A stretch of 64,000 bases of DNA from Larix kaempferi (lineage: Eukaryota > Streptophyta > Pinopsida > Pinales > Pinaceae): positions 7,254,001-7,318,000 of the forward strand of contig BSBM01000442.1 in assembly GCA_027924585.1 (NCBI GenBank). Reading direction: 5' to 3'. The notes beneath the pieces are model-generated. The model was not told the origin of the DNA. It saw nothing but the letters and a program-made list of their open reading frames with translations, and did not search any database. The translations under genes and the position numbers were made by a program. Shown piece after piece: positions 47,291 to 57,336 of the stretch. The first letter of the stretch is position 1; each line of letters opens with the position of its first letter.

Positions 47291-47915
47291 TCTCCATTTT
47301 GCACTCAATAGCCATTCAATGTTTAACTCATCTGATTGCCAAAAGAAATATTGTGAAAACCACATGTAGGAGCTAGATCTCATGGCCTTTCCTTAGTTGC
47401 ATAAGTAGGTAGGGGGGAGGCTTATTTGATGCAATGATGGCTGACCATGTAGGGATGGTAAATTGCACAGAGAAAAGAGAGGTGCATTCTACAGCTCGAG
47501 TAGGGGTGGAAGGTGATCCATCGATTCTTTGCATGTGTGTCCATGTAATGGTGCATTGAATCTAAGCAGAGCATTGGCTGCGCTGTTGCATTGAAAATGG
47601 ACACTGGCACAAACCTATCTAAACCCAGGTCTGAGGTTTTGAAGGATGCATACTCAAATTCACATAGACCAACATATGCACTACAATATCTAGAGATATG
47701 CAACTTCCTGTTTCACAGCCTCTACGTGCATCTCAGACCGAGTAGATGGGCCTGTGCTAGAAATGTATGTATCATATTTTCCAGCAAAAAAACAAAAAGG
47801 AAAAAGAAAGATGAACAAGATATTGGGTTTCCCAATAGCTACCCTGGCACCAAGGAGAAAACAAAGTACCTTTCAAGAGATAAAAATGGTTTGAATAAAT
47901 AGAAACCCCAATTAC

Positions 47916-48420
47916 CTTTAATTTCTTGATCATTGAAGAGGGCCAATGCCAGAGTTGTTTTTCTAAGACCTCCCATGCCTTGCACCCCAACAACTGACAT
48001 CTCTCCCTGGGGCAGTATTCTCTTCAAATTCTGAATATTTTTCGCCAACCCCATTACAAAATCTGACTTTACTGATAAATAATAATTACAAGGAGCCACA
48101 TCAAAAGCTCCATCAAGCATGTCATCTGCACCCATTTGTTGAAGCATCATGGCATTCTCATGGGGATAATTGGTGAGCTGGGCCACATATCTGAAGATTG
48201 TTTCATTCATCTCACTCTCATCCAATGACCCCAACTCATACAGATGGTGAAAAGTCTGCAGCTCTGTTGTGAGATTCTTCACACCATGCAATACATGGGG
48301 AGGCATCTGGTACTGAACGAAGCCACAGATATCCTTCTCCAGTTGGTGAATTCGAGAGGCATATCGGAGGCTGTGAAAAATGGTAAAATGGTTGATTTTC
48401 TCACTCTTTAACCAATTCAA
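47916..48420 (-). pseudogene. RPW8 C-terminal part and P-loop of a captured NLR
   Basis: The minus strand reads FHSLRYASRIHQLEKDICGF and YQMPPHVLHGVKNLTTEL, the helical RPW8-type CC region. A spacer follows, then MSVVGVQGMGGLRKTTLALA near 47930-47990, the P-loop of NB-ARC. The P-loop usually ends GGxGKTT, and here Gly is Arg. The exon ends at a splice donor (AAAG then GTAAT) at 47916/47915. The intron is retained, so the segment was captured as DNA rather than as spliced RNA. The part before 48405 is in another frame. Confidence 0.85.
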
Positions 48421-48604
48421 AGCCCTTCATGAGGGTGCTCAATAACTCCTCATAGCTGGGATTTTGCTCATTTTGGGGTGCTTCTAGATTCAATGAACAC
48501 ATTTGTTGAAGTGTTTGAATAAGGCCCATCAACAACCCATCCAATCTATAACATGCATTCTTGCAATTAAATCGAGGCAAATCTAATTGTAAAACCATAT
48601 TCAA
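48401..48604 (-). pseudogene. RPW8 N-terminal part of the captured NLR
   Basis: The minus-strand frame starting at ATG 48604 reads PRFNCKNACYRLDGLLMGLI then PSYEELLSTLMKGFELVK. The last part matches the ELxxTLxxGxELVxKC pattern of RPW8 domains. A one-base frame change near 48405 separates it from the downstream RPW8 helix. The start lies only about 330 bp from the right end of the hAT element. Confidence 0.75.
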
Positions 48605-48609
48605 CCAAA

Positions 48610-48915
48610 AATTTGGGGCGAATTCAACTGTATCAAAAATTTCGAGGAGTTGGAGAGGGCGAAATTGTCCCGCGTAACCACCATTCTTGGAAATCGGGGG
48701 GCGAATGCGACCAAGGACGACTGGAATTCAAGGGCGAAATCCATTTTTCCAATTTTTTTAGCAAATACAGGACTAGGCTAACCTCTTTCAACATTTTTTT
48801 GGGTAAATAAATATGGGGCAAAATTTAAATAAGGAAAAAAATAGGTTTAATATTAAAAATTCACCCCTTAAATTGTCAAAATCCCCTATAATTTGCCCAT
48901 TGGCGAAAAATCACC
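48610..48915 (-). repeat. Right subterminal region with GGCGAA words
   Basis: GGGCGAA or GGCGAA occurs five times between 48615 and 48910 on the plus strand, at irregular spacing. It mirrors the cluster inside the left end. Confidence 0.65.
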
Positions 48916-48931
48916 CTTAAAATCATCCCTG
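48916..48931 (-). repeat. Right terminal inverted repeat of the hAT element
   Basis: CTTAAAATCATCCCTG, followed by the second copy of GTCAAGGC at 48932-48939. Confidence 0.9.
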
Positions 48932-48939
48932 GTCAAGGC

Positions 48940-50505
48940 TCTACCACTCTATCTTAGGCTTGCATCAGCCTTTCACATGTGTCACAACCCTCCATGCGCA
49001 TAACAATTCTTCATCCACACAAGGATGGCACTCCTTCTCCCGGACAAACCAACGGTTCCCTTTAGGAACTCTTTAGGTGACTTTCTTGACTGCATGCCAA
49101 CATGGCCCCAAAATACCCACAACATCCAAGTAAATAATGCCAAACTAGTGCATCGACTGGGTTTATTAGGCATGCAAAAACCCTTCATCAATACCTCCAC
49201 AACAACCATTCATTATGCTTTTTCCGTGTGCAACACCAAATTGCATCTGTTTTAGCTGACAACACAAGATGGATAAGCAAACTCATCAGTATTGCTGCTC
49301 TAAAAATGTAACCATATTTCATAACATTCAATATCAAGTATTGAAACACCAGGAATGCATCCATTCCCTTAGGGTGTAGTCAATATTGACAACCCTATCG
49401 TAACCCAGCACCAGAAAGGTGTGCACTCCCTTTCGGATGTGAGACATGTAGGCCCTAATCATACTCAAGCAGTCTGTAATAATAGTGAAATAATAAAACA
49501 TGCTTTGCATATTAAATCTAATAACCAGACATGTATATTCTGAGTTAGGGTTACAGAATACTTATCCCTTTTCAGGTGTCTCTTTCCTTTATTTGCGAAG
49601 AATGAGGGCTCCCTTCTCTGAGTCAACAGTACTTTGGGTTGGCACCCCAATATTTTCACGTTCCATAACCCACACATGCCTTCTTGGCATAATTTCACCA
49701 TCTCACTCACATGGATTTCCAACATGCAGTGTAGCTGGGATATTAACAAAACTTACTATGGCGTTTCACCCGAAATCCATTTCCAAAGGATGGGATCATT
49801 CCCATCTAGTTTGGCTTCTGCAGGCCATCACACATGGTCTTCCTGCAATGTGTCATCCTGGCACACTTATCAAAAAGCCAAACAGTCAACAACATTTCAC
49901 AATAACTTCAAATCTGATTGTTTCATAACCAATCAATGGCATTAATAATTAAATTCAACATGAGTTTACAATTCTGTCCTCCTACAGAAATGGATTGGTT
50001 TAACTATGAGGCCATCCTCATATTGTTTGGCTCTCGTAAGTGGTATCACTCTATCCATTATGGTTTTACACTTGCTACCATACATGGACATCCACATACA
50101 ACATGTCCTCCTGACACAATTTTATATAAGCTAAACAATCATTAGCAATTATTAGCAAAATATCAAATCTGAAATTTGTAAATCTATTCTCCTACAGAAA
50201 TTAGATTTGCAACCATGAGATTATTCTCATAAACTTAAACTAGAAAATTTTCAGATTTGTTTCATGCATAATTTACAACCATGGGAACCCCCTCATAACC
50301 TTTGGCTTCTGCACATGGTAGATCCTGGTCTTTACCATGGACTTATCCTTATTGCCATACACAAAACGTTTCTACCTGAAATCTAAACTTCAATCAACCA
50401 AACACATTGTGAGCATCTATGCATATAATCCTTTCATTGCTACAATAGTCACTGAAGTGATCTCAGAATTATAACACTCAATAATTCAAACACTCTCAGC
50501 GGTTA
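48940..50505 (-). other. LARD interior, middle part
   Basis: This continues the LARD after the hAT insertion. It is non-coding. From about 49800 to 50340 a block of about 240 bp is present twice in degenerate form: ctacagaaatggattggttt...atgaggccatcctcat recurs as ctacagaaattagatttg...atgagattattctcat. Confidence 0.55.
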
Positions 50506-50743
50506 TGTAACAATAAAATAATAAATTAATATTAATATTAATTTATTATTAATTAAAGACTATTTAAGTCAATAGTCATGCCCTTTTACGAAAAGGTGCA
50601 TGACGGGCTTATATAAAGCCCAAACCTATGTAACTATTAATCATCTATCATACATTCTATTTTACATTACTACTTACTCATTTATGACGTTTATACGTTA
50701 CTTGTACTAGTTATTTACTTAGTAAGGAACTCTTGTTCCTTCA
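50506..50743 (+). repeat. 5' LTR of the compact element
   Basis: TGTAACAATAAAA to TTCCTTCA. It contains an AT-rich start, a hairpin atgcccttttacgaaaaggt plus gcat near 50578, and a TATA-type gggcttatataaagccc near 50605 that is itself palindromic. Confidence 0.92.
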
Positions 50744-50744
50744 G

Positions 50745-50759
50745 TGGTATCAGAGCCCC
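50745..50759 (+). promoter_or_regulatory. Primer binding site of the compact element
   Basis: TGGTATCAGAGCCCC one base after the LTR, matching initiator tRNA-Met over at least 12 bases. Confidence 0.9.
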
Positions 50760-50859
50760 TTCTTGGGCAATTCTAGCCATTGGCTATTATTGGGAGTTTC
50801 TCCCGTCAATTGGTTTTTGACCATAGAGTGGCCCTTTGCCAACATCCATTCTCCAACTC

Positions 50860-51420
50860 CAAAAAAATAAAAAAACAAAAGAGAAGAAAGAAAAAGACAA
50901 AAGTAAAAAAATAAAAATAAAAATAAAAAGAAGAAAATAAAAGAAACAAGAAAATAAAAAGAAAAAGAAAAGAAGATAGTGAAAAAAAGAAGTAAAAATT
51001 AAAAAGGATAAAAAAGAAGAAGAAGAGAAAATAATTAAGAACAAGAAGTAAAATAACATTCGTGAAACCGCACATGGTTTTATGACAGTGCACATGGTTT
51101 TGTGAGCCCTTGGTTTTATAAACCGTTCCTTGGTTTTATCAAACCAACTCTTATTTTAATATATTATTATAATAATATTAGTATTATTATATAATATTTT
51201 AATTTTATTAGAAACTTACTACTCCACCTTTATAATTAAAGTATTTAAATATAATACTTATTATTTTTAGTCAAACAAAAATTACAATATTATTATTATT
51301 ATTTATAATAATATATATTGTATTGTTTCAAAACTCTATACCCCTTCTATTTACAAAAAAGTATAATATTTATTATTATTGTTAGTAATAATTAATATTA
51401 TTAAATAATTGTAATTAATT
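50860..51420 (+). other. Leader: A/G-rich then A/T-rich low-complexity sequence
   Basis: 50860-51055 is almost pure A and G. 51150-51420 is almost pure A and T with TAATAATATTATT words. The Phe-rich minus-strand frames here are artefacts of composition. Confidence 0.8.
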
Positions 51421-51437
51421 ACAATTATTTTATAAAA

Positions 51438-52919
51438 ATGGGAAGGAAGCAAAAAATCAAGGAAAATCGGCAATCATCGAAGAGTCAAACATCAAAGGAA
51501 GACCAAGTATCATCGGAAGTCGAGACCATTCACCTTCGAACGAGTAAAAAAATTAAAATAAAAATCAAAGTCTTAGAAGATATTAAAGTAGTCACTTACG
51601 CCAATTGTGGAAGAATTATGGAAGACATATATAAATTCAAATTTTGGACTAAGTGTCCTTATTACAAAATGGAATTCCAATATACGAGAGCCTTTAAAAA
51701 TTATGATCGACCCTGTCCAATATGTGATAAACGTTTTATTATGAGGGATGATCCACGTCACTCACAATCGCAATCACAGTTACGAACAGTTTTAGCCCAA
51801 CTAGAAAAGTGTGAACTAGCTAATAGTGTTCTACAACTCCGGTTCAACAATCTGGAACAAATTAATGGTTTTAAAAAAGAACAGATTATTACCTCAGAAT
51901 TACGAATTCGATCATTGGAAAATAGTAGAGAAAACCTAACAAAAAAATTATCAAATAAGGACAAAAAAATTTCACATCTGGAAGGTATCATTCAAAAACT
52001 TGAAGACCAGATTAAAAAACCAAACAAAGTCGAAGAATATCTATATGGAAATAGTGTCGACTTAAAAGAGGAAATTAGTTGTCTTAACAAAATCGTTATG
52101 GACAAAGAAGACAAATTGGTGCAAGTACATGAAAAGTTAAAAAATAAGGAAACAAAGTTACGACATCATCAACAACAAAAAGAAAAACTCCAGCGGCAGT
52201 ATGACGACAGTAAGAAGACACATAAGTTGGAACTGACAAAAGTCAACAAGGTGCTATCAAGCAATACCGAATAAATTTTTCGACTACGAAATCATAACAA
52301 AACACTGATTACAAAGATCAAAAAATTGAAAAACAGTAACAAGAGGGAACACTCCGATGAAGACCTCGAAGGAAGAATATTGGAAAAGCAAGAAGAAAAC
52401 CAGTGTGTAAATAATCGTAATCAGGAATCAGATAATCAAATCAAGAAGTTATAAATTGACAAAAAGTCGCAAGATGAAAGAATAAAAAAGATTCAGAATC
52501 ATAACAATTTACTGGAGAACCAGGAAGCGCAAATCCAGGAAGATGCATACAAAATTCAAGTCGAGGAAGTGAAGGTAGTCTTCCCTACAGTTCAAAAGAA
52601 AGAAAAACAAACAACACATACACCTTACATACATCCCAATTATAATAGTCATTTTGACCAATGACAAGGTCAAAATGAGTATTCACAAAAGAGTTATGTT
52701 GACAGGAAAACAATTCGACATACTAAGCAACCATTGAGACGACCCATTCCCCAAAACAATCTCAGAGGTCCAATCAAAATAGATTTGGGATGGACCATAG
52801 CAGATACGATGCGAAAATTCTCCTGGGGAATCCGTAACTCGTATCGTCTTATTTCATCAAGTGTCGCAAAGGATTCCAGAGATGACAGTTCAAACAAAAT
52901 TAGACATTGCTGTCAATGA
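51438..52919 (+). pseudogene. Zinc-ribbon and coiled-coil protein of the compact LTR element
   Basis: One frame runs from ATG 51438 to TGA 52917-52919, broken only by TAA at 52272, TAA at 52452 and TGA at 52662. The N-terminus is Lys-rich. Residues about 55-100 hold FKFWTKCPYYKMEFQY and YDRPCPICDKRF, which closely follow the FWTxCPYCKxxFEY...CPxCxxPF zinc ribbon of plant DnaJ/DUF3444 proteins; one Cys is Tyr here. From about residue 110 to 400 there is a long charged coiled coil, then a basic tail. No retroviral capsid or CCHC knuckle is seen. It may be a captured host sequence acting in place of gag. Confidence 0.8.
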
Positions 52920-52956
52920 AGATTTGAGGACAAAGTTTCCCTTAAGGGGATGGCAA

Positions 52957-53194
52957 TGTAACAATAAAACAATAAAATAATATTAATATTAATTTATTCT
53001 TAATTAAAGACTATTTAAATCAAGAGTCATGCCCTTTTACGAAAAGGTGCATGACGGGCTTATATAAATCCCAAACCTATGTAACTATTAATCATCTATC
53101 ATACATTCTATTTTACATTACTACTTAGCCATTTATGGCATTTATACGTTACTTGTACTGGTTATTTACTTAGTAAGGAACTCTTGTTCCTTCA
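52957..53194 (+). repeat. 3' LTR of the compact element
   Basis: Same length as 50506-50743. The hairpin is conserved, but the palindrome around the TATA box is weakened (aaatccc instead of aaagccc). Confidence 0.92.
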
Positions 53195-53199
53195 GATTA

Positions 53200-54940
53200 A
53201 TATTTGAAATGCAATGAAATATATATCTCTATATATGCATCATTATCATGATAGAATTGCAAGACACGGATACACTATCCATGCAATTTAAATAAAAATC
53301 CAATATTCATTACTTCACAACCATATTCTTTTTATGCAACTCTGTCCTTCCAATAGAGCACTCTGGTAGCCCATCAACATGTCTACCTTCTTCATGCAAT
53401 CATTCTCCTGCATTCATAGCAGCTCATGAAATGGTCTCAGGATTAACAATAGTCCACCATTTCATCTATTATCTAACTGCATTGAAACATATATATGTCA
53501 CACCCATGCATTCACACAATGCATCTCAACATGTGCACCCACACATATGCATCCATATTCACAACATTTACATAATCTTTTAATGTGCATTCACTCAATG
53601 CATAACCCCTCAATACAACCTTGCATTAATCCATGAATACTAGGCATTTCAACATATTATGGCGTAACCATGCCTATCTCATATGGCATACACTACAACA
53701 CGACTATAGGTCATCACTTGCTTTGGTTGTTGAACTCACAACCAACATACACAAATGGTATGATATAATTTCATATGAATGCATTGAGGTTTCGAAGAAA
53801 CTATAGGGTGTAAGGCTCCTTGTCTTTCTTACCCGCACCTCACCATACTCGGTAGGTTGACATTCACATTCAGGTACTCAATAACACATGCAAACCAAAT
53901 CAACATAGTTTAAACATAGTTGAAGGGATCTCACCAAATCCTCTTTCAACATTCATGCAATTTAAGCACAAATAACCATTACCTGCATGGCTATCATTAA
54001 CATCGCTTGATGTTACCTGATCAATTGGCCTCTTACCAATGCTACACAGTCCTTTTGCAAACTTCGTGATCATAGATTTGTTGCACCATCCTTTCCTCAT
54101 AAGGTGGTTGGTCATATGCAACAACATCATCCTCATCTTTAGCCATGCTTCAGTTGCCCTTTGGTCTTATAACCAATGTGAACACAACTAATTATTAGCA
54201 ACCACAATAATTATCTTAAGTGGCTCATTGCATATGTAAAACCTCACTATTTTACTAGTATGCAATATCATATACATGCAAAAATATTTTCACATGCATT
54301 GTGCAATGTTTATTAATATGCCATCTAGTGCATATTCATCTCATCTATCCCATCTCTTGCATTTTTAATCATGCCTCTATGATCTGGCCCCTACAACATT
54401 AGTTGTCATCAACCTTAGGAAATACCATTAGTGGGCTATTGCATGTGTAACTTCACTACCTTTACCCATATGCAACATCATGCTCATGCATAAGCAATTC
54501 ACATGCACCATGCAATGACTCTTTAATCATGCCCGTTAATTCATATGCATTATTCTCTTGCATTTCCAGCATCCCCATGCCATAATTTCCAGTATATAAA
54601 AATTAGGAAATATAAATATAATAGAAAGAGAGGAGTTAAGGAATTCTCCCTTTCCAATTCCCCCTCATGACATGGAGTTCCTCCTCCACATCATAGCTGA
54701 TCCTTTTCTTGGCTTCCCTACCAAGCATACAAGCAATCATTAGCTATGATCTTCCCATGAATTAGCAATTCAATATATACATACGTATATAACATTCATT
54801 TTTGCTATTTTTTTCTTCTTCCAAACATGCAATTCTTATGCTATAAACAAAAATAGTTGAAGGTGAGAAATTTCCCTCTTATCAACATTGCCTTGCTGCT
54901 CCCATTGCTTTTCCGCAATGCATATTACAGCTAATTACTC
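53200..54940 (-). other. LARD interior, 5' part, non-coding
   Basis: AT-rich, without recognised coding sequence. A segment of about 200 bp is present twice in degenerate form (about 54180-54380 and 54400-54600). Its landmarks are GTGGCTCATTGCATATGTAA / GTGGGCTATTGCATGTGTAA and TTTAATCATGCC. Confidence 0.5.
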
Positions 54941-55201
54941 TTAATAAGGCCTCCACAACCTTCTATGCAATTCCTGCTTCTCATCCCAGGCATAGAGAAT
55001 GAATTTCACACTTTCAACGACTGTCTTTGGGAGACGACGGGGGTCAAAGGGGCAATCTGGCGCATAAGTTGCATGGAATTTTTCAACTTCCGGCGCCTGA
55101 AATTCACCCTGGAAAATCATCGAAATTCCCTGTTTTAGAGCAACTCGTAGAGTTTTGCCGATCGGTAAATTGTCTATATCCTTCGACCCTTTTCGGACCA
55201 A
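54941..55201 (-). CDS. Small hypothetical protein near the 5' end of the LARD
   Basis: An 86-codon minus-strand frame with balanced, protein-like composition: GEFQAPEVEKFHATYAP, CPFDPRRLPKTVVESVKFIL and YAWDEKQELHRRLWRPY. It starts just after the repeat-rich leader. I do not recognise it. It could be a gag remnant, a captured exon or chance. Its higher GC content than the following interior makes a captured exon plausible. Confidence 0.35.
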   Translation of the reverse strand: MVRKGSKDIDNLPIGKTLRVALKQGISMIFQGEFQAPEVEKFHATYAPDCPFDPRRLPKTVVESVKFILYAWDEKQELHRRLWRPY

Positions 55202-55204
55202 CTC

Positions 55205-55800
55205 GCTGAGTTATGCTGATTGGTAAACTTGTCGATCTCCTCCGACCCATTTCGGACCAACTCGCTGAGTTTTGTCACCGTTTCGGGCCAACTTGCCGAG
55301 TTCTGCCACCGTTTCAAACCAACTAGCCGAGTTCTGCCACTGCTTCAGACCAAATTGCTGAGTTCTGCCGCTGTTTCGGACCAACTCGCTGAGTTCTACC
55401 GCCGTTTCGGACCAACTAGCCGAGTTATGTTTCCGTTTCAGACCAACTCGCTGAAAAACACTTAGAAAAATTTTGAAATTTTTCTTCCCTTCCCCGGGCA
55501 CTTCCGCAACTTCGTCGGCACAACTCAGCCAACTTCACCGACTGTTTTTCTCCACTCGACGAGTTTCGTTGATCCGTTTCGGCTCCACTCAGTGAGTTTC
55601 GCCGATCCGTTTCGGCTCCAATCAACGAGTTTTGCCGATCCGTTTCGGCTCAACTCAGCGAGTTTCGCCGAAATTTTTCCATCTTTTTTGCTGAACTTTG
55701 TTATCTTTCTATCGACTGCTTCAGCCCAACTCGCTAACTTGAGCCGACTATTTCGGCGGAACTCGAAATCTTGTGCCAAAACAGACTTAGCAGAAAGACT
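55205..55800 (-). repeat. Leader tandem repeat of the LARD
   Basis: About fifteen copies of a unit of about 36-42 bp with the plus-strand core CGTTTCGGACCAACTCGCTGAGTTCTGCCG. One group carries GGACCAACT and another GGCTCAACT/GGCTCCACT. It is GC-rich against an AT-rich background and lies between the primer binding site and the first frame. Confidence 0.85.
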
Positions 55801-55923
55801 CAAAAACACTTAGAAAAATTTGAAATTTTGAAATTTTTCCTAACGATCACTGTTGAGCAAGAAGCATACTTACCTCTGCAACTATGATAGGTAACCCATG
55901 AAGGCTCAAATGTTGCAATCTTT

Positions 55924-55935
55924 GCTCTGATACCA
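55924..55935 (-). promoter_or_regulatory. Primer binding site of the LARD
   Basis: The minus strand reads TGGTATCAGAGC three bases after the LTR end at 55939. It matches initiator tRNA-Met and fixes the element on the minus strand. Confidence 0.9.
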
Positions 55936-55938
55936 TTC

Positions 55939-57331
55939 TGTGACATACCCTCCCATCTATCCAATGCAAGGAAGGGAACATGATGCCAATCTGTTGGGCT
56001 TTGACACAATCTCAACCTATTCATTATATTCATACAATAAAAAAAAAACCAATGTGTGTAGATGCACATCAAGAAAGTATGCACAGCGGAATTAAAAACA
56101 TCATCCACACACCTCTTTTGTATGCATTCAGCATATCAATAATAATCATCAAATTAAAACATTGCAGAAGCGAAATACACATAGAGAATACTTATCTTCA
56201 TTGTGCAATTGTCCCAGACAACTACCTATGTCACTGCAACGTTCCACCCAACCATAGGCCAGTTGTGTTCACCAATCTCTCAACAAAATTGCCACCCCTG
56301 AGCTGGGCATGATTATTACAAGGAAAAGGGGACATTCAAGCTCATGCAAAGCCCAATTAATCATCTCATCTGAGCCAAGCTAGTCCACAACTGGGTTTAT
56401 TAGGCTACATTTGAACCTTGGATGCTTGCACTCAAGCTCAAGCCAAAACAATGGATTCCCATAACCCATACCCAACATACTCTATCTACACACAGCAAGC
56501 ACAATCATGGGGCATGGATACACATGTTTAACAATGGGATTTACAAACAGGATGGCCATGGGATTTCCCCAAATGGTTTCCAACCAAAAACGAATTGTGG
56601 GATGGGGAAAAACATTCACAGGGAGGAAAACGATTTCTCCCCCAAGTATCTAAGAATTCAGTAGCCCAAATGGTCTCTATGGAACCCCAATTGGATTCCC
56701 CTTCTTCCCCATTGTTATACAACACAAAAACACCCTTCTCCCAGCTGAGGATCAAGGAAAACATAGAAAAACATGGCTGGAAAATGCCCAGGTAGCTCCA
56801 AACTCCTGAGCGAGAGCAACTTATTGATGGATGATGGCTTGGGGAGCAATTCATGGCTCTTTTCTTGCCCAAGAAGCAAAAAGCGATTTTCCATGAAGGG
56901 TGGCTTGCCCATACTCGAATTTGGACAGCCATACCTCTCCATTCCCAAGGCATTAACTACCTCAGCCAACTCTTGGGAGAAATGAATGATTGGGTACAAA
57001 AGTCAACATGGGTAGTTAGGGGTTTGATGGGTTCTCTCATTGACACTTGGCTTGAATTGATTGGCTCCAAGGGTTTGAATGTTTTCCCTCCCAATTCCTT
57101 ATAAAATCATGCCCCCATCTCTTTGTTGCATTGCATAGCTAGTTGTGGGTATTTTATTAAAATGCATATTTACATGATTTTCACAATTCCACTGTGCCTA
57201 GATGACACGTAAACTATATGCATCAATAAATAAATGGCAAGGCCTTGGCCTTGAGCTCCTCACCACGAATTTATAACAATATTACATCATTTACAATTTT
57301 AATGCAATAGGGTCAAGATGGGGACGTGACA
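55939..57331 (-). repeat. 5' LTR of the LARD (minus strand)
   Basis: Collinear with 30090-31482. TSD copy CCCCT follows at 57332-57336. Confidence 0.92.
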
Positions 57332-57336
57332 CCCCT

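Larger units (their letters stand above)
33457..48931. mobile_element. Giant hAT (Ac/Ds-like) non-autonomous transposon with captured genes
   Basis: The ends are perfect inverted copies of CAGGGATGATTTTAAG, and the 8-bp sequence GTCAAGGC is duplicated at 33449-33456 and 48932-48939. An 8-bp duplication and a CAGGGATGA start are hallmarks of the hAT superfamily; the maize Ac end is YAGGGATGAAA. GGCGAA-like words are clustered inside both ends, as expected for transposase-binding subterminal repeats. The 15,475-bp interior has no hAT transposase that I can see. It carries pieces of at least three host genes on the minus strand, a LINE scrap and a 3.5-kb tandem array. The element lies inside the LARD, so it is younger than that insertion. 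Confidence 0.88.
50506..53194 (+). mobile_element. Compact LTR retrotransposon with one non-gag-like reading frame
   Basis: Two 238-bp LTRs (50506-50743 and 52957-53194) differ at about 11 positions by my alignment. A primer binding site follows the first, and a purine tract (aaggggatgg) precedes the second. The flanking 5-mers are GGTTA (50501-50505) and GATTA (53195-53199), a target duplication with one change. The 2.2-kb interior has an A/G-rich leader, an AT-rich spacer and a single frame of about 494 codons. Protease, reverse transcriptase and integrase are absent, so it must be mobilised by another element. Confidence 0.9.
30090..57331 (-). mobile_element. LARD: large LTR retrotransposon without pol, carrying two nested insertions
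   Basis: Two direct copies of a 1393-bp LTR (30090-31482 and 55939-57331) are flanked by the 5-bp duplication CCCCT (30085-30089 and 57332-57336). On the minus strand an initiator-Met primer binding site follows the LTR at 55939, and a purine tract precedes the LTR at 31482. This fixes the orientation and shows one 27,242-bp insertion. Without the nested hAT element (33457-48931) and small LTR element (50506-53194), it is about 9 kb with no gag or pol that I can see. Such elements depend on proteins of a relative. Confidence 0.92.

Noticed and set aside
50787-51095. Overlapping minus-strand frames of about 100 codons, Phe/Ser/Leu-rich
   Set aside because: They arise from the A/G-rich leader of the compact LTR element. 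The composition alone keeps the strand open, and there is no domain or start context.
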